From positions 1 through 64,000 of the forward strand of contig CAZSAP010000013.1 of the NCBI GenBank assembly GCA_964604705.1: a DNA stretch of 64,000 bases, in the 5' to 3' direction. The notes beneath the pieces were generated by a model. The model was not told where the DNA came from, did no database searches, and saw only the letters and a program-made list of their open reading frames with translations. The position numbers were made by a program, and so were the translations under genes. Positions 46,545 to 54,836 of this stretch are shown here, piece by piece. The stretch is from JAAXVQ01 sp964604705 (GTDB lineage Bacteria > Oederibacteriota > JAAXVQ01). Position 1 is the stretch's first letter, and each line of letters begins with the position of its first letter.

Positions 46545-48791
46545 TTACCGGGGCAGACGAATGATGACCTCGTCGCGCCGGTTTTTCTTGCGTCCATCGG
46601 CTGTTTTGTTGGACGCCACGGGCTTGGTTGGCCCCCAGCCCTGGATGGTCAGCTGGTAATCGGGCACGTTTTGTTCACTCACCAAAAATTGCCGTACGGA
46701 TTCGGCGCGCACCAAGGAAAGCTTCATGTTGGTTTTTAGCTTCCCTACTGCATCGGTATGGCCATTGACCACGGCTTCGCAGGCCGGTTCGTCGTTGATC
46801 ACATAGGCGCATTTGATGACCTTATCAAACATTTCTGCGGTCAGGAAGGCCTTGCCTGTATCAAACAGAATGTTCCCGATCTTAATGGTATCGCGGCTCC
46901 CGTTTTTATACATGGTCGCCAACACCGGGCGAATGCGGTCCGCCACGATGATTTGATGCCCTTCCTCATCGACAGCTGAAAGTTCGTAACGGTACGACGC
47001 ATTGTTCAACACGGCTGCACCGGCATTGTCTTTCGAATCCCAGGCAAACGCCTTGAACAACTCCTCTTTGGTCACATAGGATCGGATGACCTGGTTGGCA
47101 TCGTCGTAAATATCCAAGCGCCAACTTTCGGTCTTGATGGGGTCTTTGATGGAGAAGTAGACCTTGTCCGGATATTGTTCAAAATTTTTGCTGGTGTACA
47201 GTTTCGGGATCGTATCAATGATAAAGATCGTGCCCTTCACCATCTTGGTATCCGAGCCTTCCACAATGGTCAAGGTGAACGGATACAGTTCCTTGGACGG
47301 TACACGCATGCCGGCCGTGTCCTTGGCATTCCAGGCAAACGACTTGGGCGGCTGGCCCTCCCCAAAATACCGCTTCATCAACGCGCCCCGGGCATTGGTG
47401 ATGACCAGGTTCCACGATGTGGCGCTCTCCACTCCTTCGGGCATCTTCGGCACCAGAGTCACATCACCCGTAAACCCAACGAAGACTCCGTGCAGTTTGG
47501 GAATCTTGCCCGAAACCGTGGGTTGGGGCTTGGGACGCGGGGTGGCGGTAAATTGCGGCGTCACGGTCGGCGTGGGGGTCTCCGTAAATTCTGGCGTGGC
47601 GGTGGGCGTAGGGGTGAGTGTTACCGTCGGGGTGGGGGTCACCACCGGTCCGCCGGTATGCCAGTCAATGGATAAGCGCTGGTTCCACTCGGGCTGCTGG
47701 CCGGGATACGTTCCCAGCTCACGCCCGAAATACGTCCATTCAACATTGATAAACGAGGTTACCAACGCCACACCGGCGGTTGGGTACCCTTGGTAAAACC
47801 CGCCGCGCAAGGCCAGCAGTCCGGAAAGCAAAAACTCCAAACCCATGCGCGTCTTGGAAAGATTGATTTGCGAGGCATTGTTGGGCGTGTTCTTGAACTC
47901 GTTATCGCCTTGCCAGTTCATTTCCACCACATCCAGGGCCAGAGTTGTGCCCAAATCCTGGAAGTTTAGGAAATACGGTTTGTACGCCACACCGACTTTG
48001 AGGTTGGGAGGTTGTACTTCCTCCATGATCCGTGTATACAAATCCGCGGCCATAACCGCAAAGGTCCACTCGGTGGTGGGCTGATACATCAGTCCCAGGT
48101 CAAATCCACCGCCCCATTCCTGACGCAGATTGACTTCCTTCATGTCCGCCAATTCCAGCGCGTTTTTGGTTTGCAAGGTTCCGCCGCGCTGGGTCGCCTT
48201 AAACGTCGATCCTGCCGCCAAATAACCAAAATAAGGGATCTGCCAACCCCACCCAAACGACATGGTCTCGATCAGCGCCACCCGCACGTCCCAATGCACC
48301 TGGGGCACCAAAATAGCGCTGGTGGTCATAAGATCATCCGTGGTCAGCCACATGCCGCAGCCAAAGTGCGGACCCACATACTTCCAGCTGCCTTCGGTCA
48401 CGGCATGGATGCGGGTATTGGCCAGGGCCGAACCTGTTTCAGGAGACACATCCGGAAACTTGGTGAATTCATTGGCATGCCCGGCCCAGAACTGCATCTG
48501 ATCAAACGAATGCGTGTCCGTGCCCAGCATGAAATACGGCAAGGTAAAACGCCAGTATTGCAGACGCGCCAAACCGGCAGGATTGTAAAACATGGCGTTC
48601 TCATCGTCGGCCACGGCCACAAACGCACCGCCCATGGCCATCGGGCGCATGCCTTGGATAAAAATACGGTCCGTGTTGTCGCCCAGCATCATTTGCTGCT
48701 CGCGTGTTTCACCGGCCCAACTCGACCCTCCACTTAGGGTGCCAAGCAGGGCCAAGGTCACGGCCAGAGATTTTAACAGGCGGTTGGTCAT
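46545..48791 (-). CDS. Outer-membrane fusion: PorV-like barrel, PT-rich linker, FlgD-like domains, OmpA domain
   Basis: A 748-residue multi-domain protein. A signal peptide (ending SWA) precedes a PorV/UPF0164-like barrel (GMRPMAMGGAFVAVADDENAMFYNPAGLA, seen as MGGAF.AVADD and NPAGL; about 45-370). A 45-residue Thr/Pro linker of TPTPTVT type comes next, then about two FlgD-like beta domains (SWNLVITNARG, SWRLDIYDDANQ), and a C-terminal OmpA domain that binds peptidoglycan (ILFDTGKAFL, VNGHTDAVG, RAESVRQFLV, GWGPTKPVASN). It would tether a barrel to the cell wall. This domain order is unusual. It follows the lipoprotein gene by 20 nt. Confidence 0.9.
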   Translation of the reverse strand: MTNRLLKSLAVTLALLGTLSGGSSWAGETREQQMMLGDNTDRIFIQGMRPMAMGGAFVAVADDENAMFYNPAGLARLQYWRFTLPYFMLGTDTHSFDQMQFWAGHANEFTKFPDVSPETGSALANTRIHAVTEGSWKYVGPHFGCGMWLTTDDLMTTSAILVPQVHWDVRVALIETMSFGWGWQIPYFGYLAAGSTFKATQRGGTLQTKNALELADMKEVNLRQEWGGGFDLGLMYQPTTEWTFAVMAADLYTRIMEEVQPPNLKVGVAYKPYFLNFQDLGTTLALDVVEMNWQGDNEFKNTPNNASQINLSKTRMGLEFLLSGLLALRGGFYQGYPTAGVALVTSFINVEWTYFGRELGTYPGQQPEWNQRLSIDWHTGGPVVTPTPTVTLTPTPTATPEFTETPTPTVTPQFTATPRPKPQPTVSGKIPKLHGVFVGFTGDVTLVPKMPEGVESATSWNLVITNARGALMKRYFGEGQPPKSFAWNAKDTAGMRVPSKELYPFTLTIVEGSDTKMVKGTIFIIDTIPKLYTSKNFEQYPDKVYFSIKDPIKTESWRLDIYDDANQVIRSYVTKEELFKAFAWDSKDNAGAAVLNNASYRYELSAVDEEGHQIIVADRIRPVLATMYKNGSRDTIKIGNILFDTGKAFLTAEMFDKVIKCAYVINDEPACEAVVNGHTDAVGKLKTNMKLSLVRAESVRQFLVSEQNVPDYQLTIQGWGPTKPVASNKTADGRKKNRRDEVIIRLPR

Positions 48792-48811
48792 GCAGTGTGC
48801 CTCCCGAGAGA

Positions 48812-49609
48812 TTAATGCGTTTGTACTTGCAGACTGGAGAACATATCAATCAGGTCATTGATCATTTTCTTGGACTCGGTAGCCGCCGCGGCAACCCGCA
48901 GACGGGCAATGCCGGCATCAATGTCGGTTTGCAGCTGGGTCAGCACCGCGGTTGAAGGCGTGGGCGTGATCCAATAAAACGAACTGGGCAGGGCATCAAA
49001 CTGCGCTTGGGTGATGCCCAGCGCCGCCGCGGTGGTGGAACTTTTGGATAGTTGTTGCACCTGGTAGGAAGCCGCGGTCAGTTCCTGCATCCGCGCCGCC
49101 ATGCGCAACACATAGATAAAACCGACATTCAAATTCACGTTTACGTCGTTACGCCCGTACAGGCCGTGCGTTTGCCCCAAGGCAATGGGATCCAAGACAT
49201 TGATCAGTTGGGTGTAAAAATCCACCAAGTCCGTATAGGTGGCACAATGCCAGTCCGGCAAATTAATCAATTGTAGGGTGCTGCTGGAGCCGGATCCCGA
49301 ACCTGATTTTTTCGTGAGGGTTTTTATGAAATCAACCAAGTTAAACTTTTGCCTTTTGACCAAGGCCTCCGCCAGCCCGTAGCGCGCTTCGGAACTGCCT
49401 GCATCATGATCCAGGGCCCGGTTGAAGTAGACCACGGCGTTGTTGTAGTCCCCCCGCGCCAGGGCCGACTGTCCGTCGGCGGTCAACACGCTGGCATCGC
49501 TGGCTTTGCCGTCGTCGTGCATGGTGCCGAACAAGTTGCAGCCCGTGACCAGCAGCAAACCGAGCAGGCCAATCAAGCGGATGCGTCGTACCCAAGGTTT
49601 CCAGGCCAT
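48812..49609 (-). CDS. TPR-containing lipoprotein
   Basis: A 265-residue protein with a clear lipoprotein signal (GLLGLLLVTGC, modified Cys at residue 24). A TPR unit follows (ADGQSALARGDYNNAVVYFNRAL, then SSEARYGLAEALVKRQ). The C-terminal ~150 residues are less characteristic, with a Gly/Ser-rich spot (KKSGSGSGSSS) and helical segments. It sits between two outer-membrane beta-barrel genes and may help assemble or organise them. I do not recognise a named family. Confidence 0.82.
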   Translation of the reverse strand: MAWKPWVRRIRLIGLLGLLLVTGCNLFGTMHDDGKASDASVLTADGQSALARGDYNNAVVYFNRALDHDAGSSEARYGLAEALVKRQKFNLVDFIKTLTKKSGSGSGSSSTLQLINLPDWHCATYTDLVDFYTQLINVLDPIALGQTHGLYGRNDVNVNLNVGFIYVLRMAARMQELTAASYQVQQLSKSSTTAAALGITQAQFDALPSSFYWITPTPSTAVLTQLQTDIDAGIARLRVAAAATESKKMINDLIDMFSSLQVQTH

Positions 49610-49705
49610 ACGAGTTCACCTCGTGAGCAAGAATTTTTAAAAGTATAACGCAGTCCTGACAAACCCGTCAATGATTATAGCTTTTGGACCAGTGAGATTG
49701 CGCGC

Positions 49706-50641
49706 TTAGAAAATCCAGGAGATAGCGGCGTGAACGCCATAGCCGTTTTGCAGCTTGCCGCTGACAACATCGAAGGCCAAATCGGGTTGCGAAAAGTAAC
49801 GCACGCCCAGGAAATAATTTTGCGTGTCGATCCAGTCGGGAATCGTATCCATGGCTAAGGTGACATACAACTCACCCGGTATGACCATGGCTTCCAATGC
49901 CGCTTTGGCTCCGGCATTGAACTCGCCGTGGGCCTCTTCGGTGGTCCCGCGCCGACCGCTTTGATACTCCACCAGGGCTTCGGCATGGATTCGAAAATAC
50001 TGCATAAACGCGTGCGCGGATTCACTGGCCTGCAAGGCACGCGCCAGGGCGCCCAAATCTTTGGAAAAGACCACCCCGGTCCGGACACGGCTCCCGCGAA
50101 AGATCGTTTCGCGGGGCTCACCGAGCGTGCGGTGATTGAGAACCAAGACATCCGCCACCACGGCAATGGCGGGTTTGGACGAATCCACCTGCTCGGGCAA
50201 AACCGCATACCGCAAGCCGGCATCCACCGTGTTGCTGGCGCCCAAGGCCGCCATCCGGGCAGAAACCATCATGTCCTGCATCACGGCCCAACTGACCGCC
50301 ACATCAATCCCCGGATTCTGACTTAAAAACAAACCAAGGTTGACTTCCGTGCGTTCCATACGCGGAATGTAGGCGGAAAAATAATACGGAAACAAAACTC
50401 GCTCCTGCCCGAACTCTTCAGCCAAACGTGCGCTCATGACGTCTTCCGCCGGCACCGTCTGAGCCGAGCCTGAATCGGTGGGCGTGGCTGTGGCTACGGG
50501 TTCGGCTTCCAACACCTCGTTGCTGCCCGGCATAGGGGCGAGGGCAGAAACGGAAAAGGCTGGGACGCTCAACCCCAGCCCCAAAAAGAGACCCACGGTC
50601 AAGCAGCCCAGCCAGTGTTTAATCCTTTGACATCGGATCAT
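49706..50641 (-). CDS. Predicted outer-membrane beta-barrel protein, unknown function
   Basis: A protein of 311 residues beginning MIRCQRIKHWLG, with a signal peptide (about 10-33, ending VPAFS) and a Pro/Thr/Ala-rich stretch. Amphipathic beta strands follow throughout (YYFSAYIPRMERTEVNLGLF, VAVSWAVMQDMMVSARMAAL, GVHAAISWIF), ending in the terminal Phe typical of proteins recognised by BamA. An in-frame start at 50794 would remove the signal from the N-terminus, so 50641 is preferred. It leads the three-gene outer-membrane unit ending at 46545. No family recognised. Confidence 0.75.
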   Translation of the reverse strand: MIRCQRIKHWLGCLTVGLFLGLGLSVPAFSVSALAPMPGSNEVLEAEPVATATPTDSGSAQTVPAEDVMSARLAEEFGQERVLFPYYFSAYIPRMERTEVNLGLFLSQNPGIDVAVSWAVMQDMMVSARMAALGASNTVDAGLRYAVLPEQVDSSKPAIAVVADVLVLNHRTLGEPRETIFRGSRVRTGVVFSKDLGALARALQASESAHAFMQYFRIHAEALVEYQSGRRGTTEEAHGEFNAGAKAALEAMVIPGELYVTLAMDTIPDWIDTQNYFLGVRYFSQPDLAFDVVSGKLQNGYGVHAAISWIF

Positions 50642-50715
50642 GCGATGAACCCTTATGTTCAAGCGACGCTCCTTGATCACTGTCCCAACACCAAACCTAT
50701 TACATTCACGTTTAC

Positions 50716-50760
50716 AAAAAGCCTGTGGGAGTCGGACCTCATGTCCGGCTCCCACAGGCT
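50716..50760 (-). terminator. Intrinsic terminator of metK
   Basis: On the minus strand AGCCTGTGGGAG.CGGAC pairs with GTCCG.CTCCCACAGGCT over about 18 bp with a 5-nt loop and is followed by five T. It begins 5 nt after the metK stop, so metK is monocistronic. Confidence 0.92.
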
Positions 50761-50765
50761 GGTGA

Positions 50766-51926
50766 CTATTTCTTTGCTTTGTATTTCGCGGCAAGCTGCT
50801 TCAATGACGCAGCCTTGTCGGTCTTTTCCCAGGAGAACGTGCGACGCCCAAAGTGACCGTACGCAGCGGTCGCGCGGTAGATCGGCTTGCGTAGTTTCAG
50901 GTGCTCGATAATGCCCTTGGGTGTCAACGGGAACACCGCACGCACGAGTTTGGAGATTGCCTCTTCCGGAATGGTGTTGGTGCAGAACGTATCCACCATG
51001 ACCGACGTAGGCTCCGCCACGCCAATGGCGTACGACAACTGAATCTCACACTTATCGGCCAATCCGGCCGCAACCACGTTCTTGGCAATGTAGCGCGCCA
51101 TATACGCCGCCGAACGATCCACCTTGGACGGATCTTTGCCCGAGAAGGCGCCGCCGCCGTGCCGGCCCATGCCGCCGTACGTATCCACAATGATCTTGCG
51201 CCCGGTCAAGCCGGTATCGCCGTGGGGACCGCCGATGATGAACTGTCCGGTCGGATTCACATAGTATTTGGTCTTGCTGTCCAACATCTTGGCGGGAATC
51301 ACCGGCTTGACGACCAGTGAGAGCATGTCTTGCTTAATGCGGTTCTGCGACACACCCGGATGGTGCTGCGTGGAAATAACCACGGCATCCACACGGAACG
51401 GTTTGCCGTTGCGGTACTCGACCGAGACCTGGGACTTTCCGTCAGGGCGCAAGTACTTCACCTTGCCCTGCTTGCGAACCAACGTCAACCGTTCGGTCAA
51501 CTGGTGAGCCAGCGTAATCGGCATGGGCATCAGTTCCGGAGTTTCACGCGTCGCGAAGCCAAACATCATGCCCTGGTCACCGGCGCCATCGCGATCCACA
51601 CCCATGGCAATGTCCGGGGACTGAGACTGCAAGGCTGTCAACACCGAGCAGGTCTTGGCATCAAAACCCATGTCCGCATCCGTGTAACCAATATCGGCCA
51701 CCACTTGACGAACCAAATCCGGCACATTGAAATGCGCCGTCGTGGTGATCTCTCCGGCCACGATCACAATGCCGGTGGTCAACAAGGTCTCGCAGGCCAC
51801 ACGTCCGCGCGGATCCTTGGCCAATACCGCATCCAACACGGCATCGGAAATCTGATCTGCCATCTTATCCGGATGGCCTTCGGTTACAGACTCCGAAGTA
51901 AAAAAGTAATTCCCCGTACACTCCAT
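50766..51926 (-). CDS. metK: S-adenosylmethionine synthetase
   Basis: MetK makes SAM from methionine and ATP. The protein (386 residues) starts MECTGNYFFTSESVTEGHPDK, then has GAGDQGMMFGFATRE, GPHGDTGLTGRKIIVDTYGG and GGGAFSGKDPSKVDRSAAY, all diagnostic and in order. The start at 51926 follows AGGAGGA; an apparent longer frame to 52061 crosses the promoter and is not real. It is flanked by its own promoter and terminator. The leader is too short for a classical SAM riboswitch. Confidence 0.98.
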   Translation of the reverse strand: MECTGNYFFTSESVTEGHPDKMADQISDAVLDAVLAKDPRGRVACETLLTTGIVIVAGEITTTAHFNVPDLVRQVVADIGYTDADMGFDAKTCSVLTALQSQSPDIAMGVDRDGAGDQGMMFGFATRETPELMPMPITLAHQLTERLTLVRKQGKVKYLRPDGKSQVSVEYRNGKPFRVDAVVISTQHHPGVSQNRIKQDMLSLVVKPVIPAKMLDSKTKYYVNPTGQFIIGGPHGDTGLTGRKIIVDTYGGMGRHGGGAFSGKDPSKVDRSAAYMARYIAKNVVAAGLADKCEIQLSYAIGVAEPTSVMVDTFCTNTIPEEAISKLVRAVFPLTPKGIIEHLKLRKPIYRATAAYGHFGRRTFSWEKTDKAASLKQLAAKYKAKK

Positions 51927-51966
51927 GGTCTTCCTCCTAGTAAAGGTATAATCTACAAATAGTGAA

Positions 51967-51987
51967 GCCCGGATCTCGATTCCGGGC
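51967..51987 (-). promoter_or_regulatory. 5' leader hairpin of metK
   Basis: GCCCGGA and TCCGGGC form a perfect 7-bp stem with a 7-nt loop near the predicted 5' end of the metK transcript. It may stabilise the mRNA or act as a small regulatory element. It is not followed by T, so it is not a terminator. Confidence 0.5.
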
Positions 51988-51996
51988 GAATGCGCG

Positions 51997-52025
51997 ATTA
52001 TAAACACCCCCACCCCCCCTGTCAA
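51997..52025 (-). promoter_or_regulatory. Perfect consensus sigma70-type promoter of metK
   Basis: The minus strand reads TTGACA (52020-52025), exactly 17 nt, then TATAAT (51997-52002). The spacer contains a run of seven G, a T and five G. Confidence 0.93.
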
Positions 52026-52162
52026 GACTTCTACGCGACTATTCTCGAACTTCTGCGACATGCTCCCCGCACAGCTGCAGGCTCGCGAAACCCTCTTGTG
52101 GCAAATAACTTTGCACCCCTACCGTTTCCCAAGTAAAAAAGCATCTGGTTCCGACAAAAAAC

Positions 52163-52191
52163 TTGCCTTAGCCTCCCCCTTCCTTTAGTAT
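52163..52191 (+). promoter_or_regulatory. Candidate promoter of the PRC/CBS-NRAMP genes
   Basis: TTGCCT (52163-52168), a 17-nt spacer and TAGTAT (52186-52191), each matching consensus at four of six. It lies about 50 nt upstream of the first plus-strand gene and diverges from the metK promoter. The rest of 52026-52242 shows nothing else clear. Confidence 0.5.
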
Positions 52192-52242
52192 GAAGAGCCT
52201 TTGCAGCTTCGGGCGCCTATTCCATGGCGGCGGTTTTGTATT

Positions 52243-53526
52243 ATGAGTTTCTCGTTTCTCTTTCTTTCCCAGTTGATCCATAAACCGGTCATTGACCGCA
52301 GTACCGGGAGAAAAATCGGTTATATCTCCGATGTAATCGCGGACATCACCAAAATCTATCCCCATATCACCGGTTTGATTATCAGCCGCCACTGGTTTGA
52401 TCCCGGCCAGTCCTTGCCCATTGGCTGCATCGATATCCCAGAAGCCAAGGGGCCGGTCCTGGCAGAGAACGCCTTAGACTCGCTCAATCCCAAGCTCAGC
52501 TTGGCCAAACATGAAATCCTCGTTCGAGAAACCTTTCTGGATAAGCAAATTGTGGATATCTCCGGCTCACGTTTGGTTCGGGTCAACGACCTCCATCTGT
52601 TGATTGAAAAATGCAACATCTGGATTGTGCACATGGATGTCGGATTCTCAGGTTTGCTTCGCCGCTTGGGTTGGCTCCACGTGTATCAGAAACTGGTCCA
52701 CTGGTTGGTGGACTACGACCTGGAAGATAAATTTATCCAATGGAAGTTTGTGCAACCCTTGGCCGATGCCCATTCGGCCGGCACCTTGGCTTTGAAGATT
52801 TCCTATTCCAAGCTTTCCAACATGCACCCGGCGGACTTGGCCGACATCTTGGAAGACTTGGGTACCGACGAACGCGAGACCGCATTCAAGGCTCTGGATA
52901 TTTCCACCGCCGCCCAAACCATTGAGAAGCTGCCCATGAAGACCTCGTTGCAACTTCTGCACACGCTTTCCAATGACACACTGTCCAAAATTCTAGATGA
53001 ACTTCCCATGGATGAAGCCGTGGACTTGCTCTCGGAGTTGTCCCGTAAAAAAGTAAACTCGGTTTTCCGCAACCTCCCCAAAAAGAAGGTGCTGGATCTC
53101 AAGGAATTGCTTAAGCACTCCAAAAATACCGCTGGCAGCTTGATGAACACGGAGTTTATCACAGTCAAATCCAGCACTACGGTCAGCCAGACGCTGGATA
53201 AGATTCGCGACGAGCATGAAAAAGCCGAATCCATTTACTACATCTACGTACTCAACGAGCAGCGCTCGTTGGTCGGCGTGCTCAGCCTGCGCGAGTTGAT
53301 CCTTGCCAAGCCGGATCAACCTGTGACCGAGATCATGGCCAACAAGGTCATCAAGGTTGGCGTGGATACACACATTGAAAAAATCGGACAGTTGTTCCTT
53401 AAGTATAATTTCCATATGCTCCCGGTCGTGGACTCGCATCACAAGATCAAAGGCATCATTTCCGTACGCGACGCCTTGGAAGCGTTTTCCCCGGATATTA
53501 AAGATGAAGTTGAGGGAGGCGCTTAG
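52243..53526 (+). CDS. PRC-barrel, MgtE-N and CBS domain protein (detached Mg-sensor type)
   Basis: A soluble protein of 427 residues with no membrane segment. The N-terminal ~200 residues contain one or two PRC-barrel-like units (PVIDRSTGRKIGYISDVIAD, then DISGSRLVRVNDLHL). Next is an MgtE N-domain of helical repeats (ADLADILEDLGTDERETAFKALD, MDEAVDLLSELSRKKVNSVFRNL; about 205-300), and a CBS pair (about 310-420). In MgtE channels the N and CBS domains sense cytoplasmic Mg2+; here the membrane channel part is absent and an NRAMP-like transporter follows after 3 nt. The start at 52243 has a weak ribosome-binding site; a TTG at 52201 is the alternative. Confidence 0.9.
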   Translation: MSFSFLFLSQLIHKPVIDRSTGRKIGYISDVIADITKIYPHITGLIISRHWFDPGQSLPIGCIDIPEAKGPVLAENALDSLNPKLSLAKHEILVRETFLDKQIVDISGSRLVRVNDLHLLIEKCNIWIVHMDVGFSGLLRRLGWLHVYQKLVHWLVDYDLEDKFIQWKFVQPLADAHSAGTLALKISYSKLSNMHPADLADILEDLGTDERETAFKALDISTAAQTIEKLPMKTSLQLLHTLSNDTLSKILDELPMDEAVDLLSELSRKKVNSVFRNLPKKKVLDLKELLKHSKNTAGSLMNTEFITVKSSTTVSQTLDKIRDEHEKAESIYYIYVLNEQRSLVGVLSLRELILAKPDQPVTEIMANKVIKVGVDTHIEKIGQLFLKYNFHMLPVVDSHHKIKGIISVRDALEAFSPDIKDEVEGGA

Positions 53527-53529
53527 CCC

Positions 53530-54798
53530 ATGATCGCAGTATGGATGGAAAAACTCAGACAACGTCCCTGGTTCATCAAACTGGCGCTCTTCTTCTCCAT
53601 CATGGGGCCGGGCATCATTACCGCCAACGTAGACAACGACGCCGGAGGTATCACGACCTACTCCGCAGCCGGTGCGCATTTCGGTTACGCCCTGCTCTGG
53701 TCGCTTATTCCCATCACCGTGGCCTTAATCCTGATCCAGGAAATGTGCAACCGCATGGGAATTGTCACGGGCAAAGGGCTTTCCTCGCTGATCCGGGAAA
53801 AATTCGGCGTAAAGTTCACGTTCTACCTCATGACGCTGGTGCTCCTGACCAACCTCGGCAACATCATCGCCGAATTCGCCGGTGTGGCCGCCAGCGCCGA
53901 ACTTTTCGGTGTAAGCAAATTCATCTCGGTGCCTCTGGCCGCCATGCTGGTCTGGACCATGGTGGTGAAGGGCACCTACAAATCCGTCGAGAAAATATTC
54001 CTGATTGCCTGTATTTTCTACATCACCTATTTGGTTACGGGGTTTGTGGTCAAGCCCAACTGGCATCAGATTGGGCGGGAATTCATAACGCCTCAGTTGA
54101 AATTCAAATCCGACTTCCTCATCATGCTCATTGGTATTGTCGGTACCACCATCGCACCTTGGATGCAGTTTTACCAACAAGCCTCGGTCGCCGAAAAGGA
54201 AATCAACATCAAGGACTACGCCTACTCCAAGGCCGACACCATCCTTGGCAGTATCTCGGTCAACCTGATCGCGTTTTTTATCATCATCGTGTGCGGAACC
54301 GTCCTGTTCACCGAACCCAAAGGCGGAGTCATCATCGAGACCGCCGCCGATGCGGCCAAGTCCTTGGCGCCTTTGGCCGGCAACTATGCGTCCTGGCTTT
54401 TCGCCTTCGGTTTGCTCAACGCCTCCCTGTTCGCCGCCTCTATTCTGCCCCTTTCCACAGCCTACAGTGTTTGCGAAAGCTTTGGCTGGGAGACCGGTGT
54501 CAACAAACGCTTCACCGAAGCCCCTCAGTTTTATACCCTTTATACTTTTTTGATTCTGTTTGGCGCCGGGTTGATCATGCTCCCCAAGATCCCCCTCATC
54601 CAGATCATGCTTATTTCGCAGGTGATCAACGGCTTGGTTCTGCCCTTTGTCTTGGTCGCCATGCTCATTATCATCAACGATAAAAAAATCATGGGTGAGC
54701 ATACCAACAGCCGGCTCAACAACATCATCTCCATTGCCTTTACTGTCGCCATCTCCCTGCTCTCGCTGGTCTTGGCCGTGGTCTCGGTCAGCGGGTAA
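53530..54798 (+). CDS. NRAMP-family metal transporter with atypical metal-site motifs
   Basis: A 422-residue inner-membrane protein with about eleven membrane helices in the NRAMP (SLC11) pattern. The first helix opens GPGIITANVDNDAGG: the canonical DPGN is replaced by DAGG (Asp37 kept). The sixth helix has TTIAPWMQFYQQ, where typical Mn/Fe transporters have MPH, so the metal-selecting Met is Ala and the His is Trp. Loss of that Met is known in Mg2+-transporting NRAMP relatives. It starts 3 nt after the MgtE-N/CBS protein, so the pair probably forms a regulated uptake system; Mg2+ is the best guess, Mn2+ possible. Confidence 0.9.
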   Translation: MIAVWMEKLRQRPWFIKLALFFSIMGPGIITANVDNDAGGITTYSAAGAHFGYALLWSLIPITVALILIQEMCNRMGIVTGKGLSSLIREKFGVKFTFYLMTLVLLTNLGNIIAEFAGVAASAELFGVSKFISVPLAAMLVWTMVVKGTYKSVEKIFLIACIFYITYLVTGFVVKPNWHQIGREFITPQLKFKSDFLIMLIGIVGTTIAPWMQFYQQASVAEKEINIKDYAYSKADTILGSISVNLIAFFIIIVCGTVLFTEPKGGVIIETAADAAKSLAPLAGNYASWLFAFGLLNASLFAASILPLSTAYSVCESFGWETGVNKRFTEAPQFYTLYTFLILFGAGLIMLPKIPLIQIMLISQVINGLVLPFVLVAMLIIINDKKIMGEHTNSRLNNIISIAFTVAISLLSLVLAVVSVSG

Positions 54799-54836
54799 TC
54801 CGGTTTCTACAACTCTGAACGCCTGAGGAAAGGTCT

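Noticed and set aside
51927..52000. SAM riboswitch in the metK leader
   Set aside because: The leader after the predicted start is only about 65 nt with a single 7-bp hairpin, too short and without SAM-I core elements.
51927..52061. N-terminal extension of metK by 45 residues
   Set aside because: It would start upstream of the consensus promoter and lacks family similarity; the ATG at 51926 has an AGGAGGA site.
53541..54683. A 380-codon plus-strand frame inside the NRAMP gene, and a 325-codon frame opposite it
   Set aside because: Both are histidine/arginine- or glycine/aspartate-rich out-of-frame shadows of the transporter, which has clear membrane helices and family motifs.
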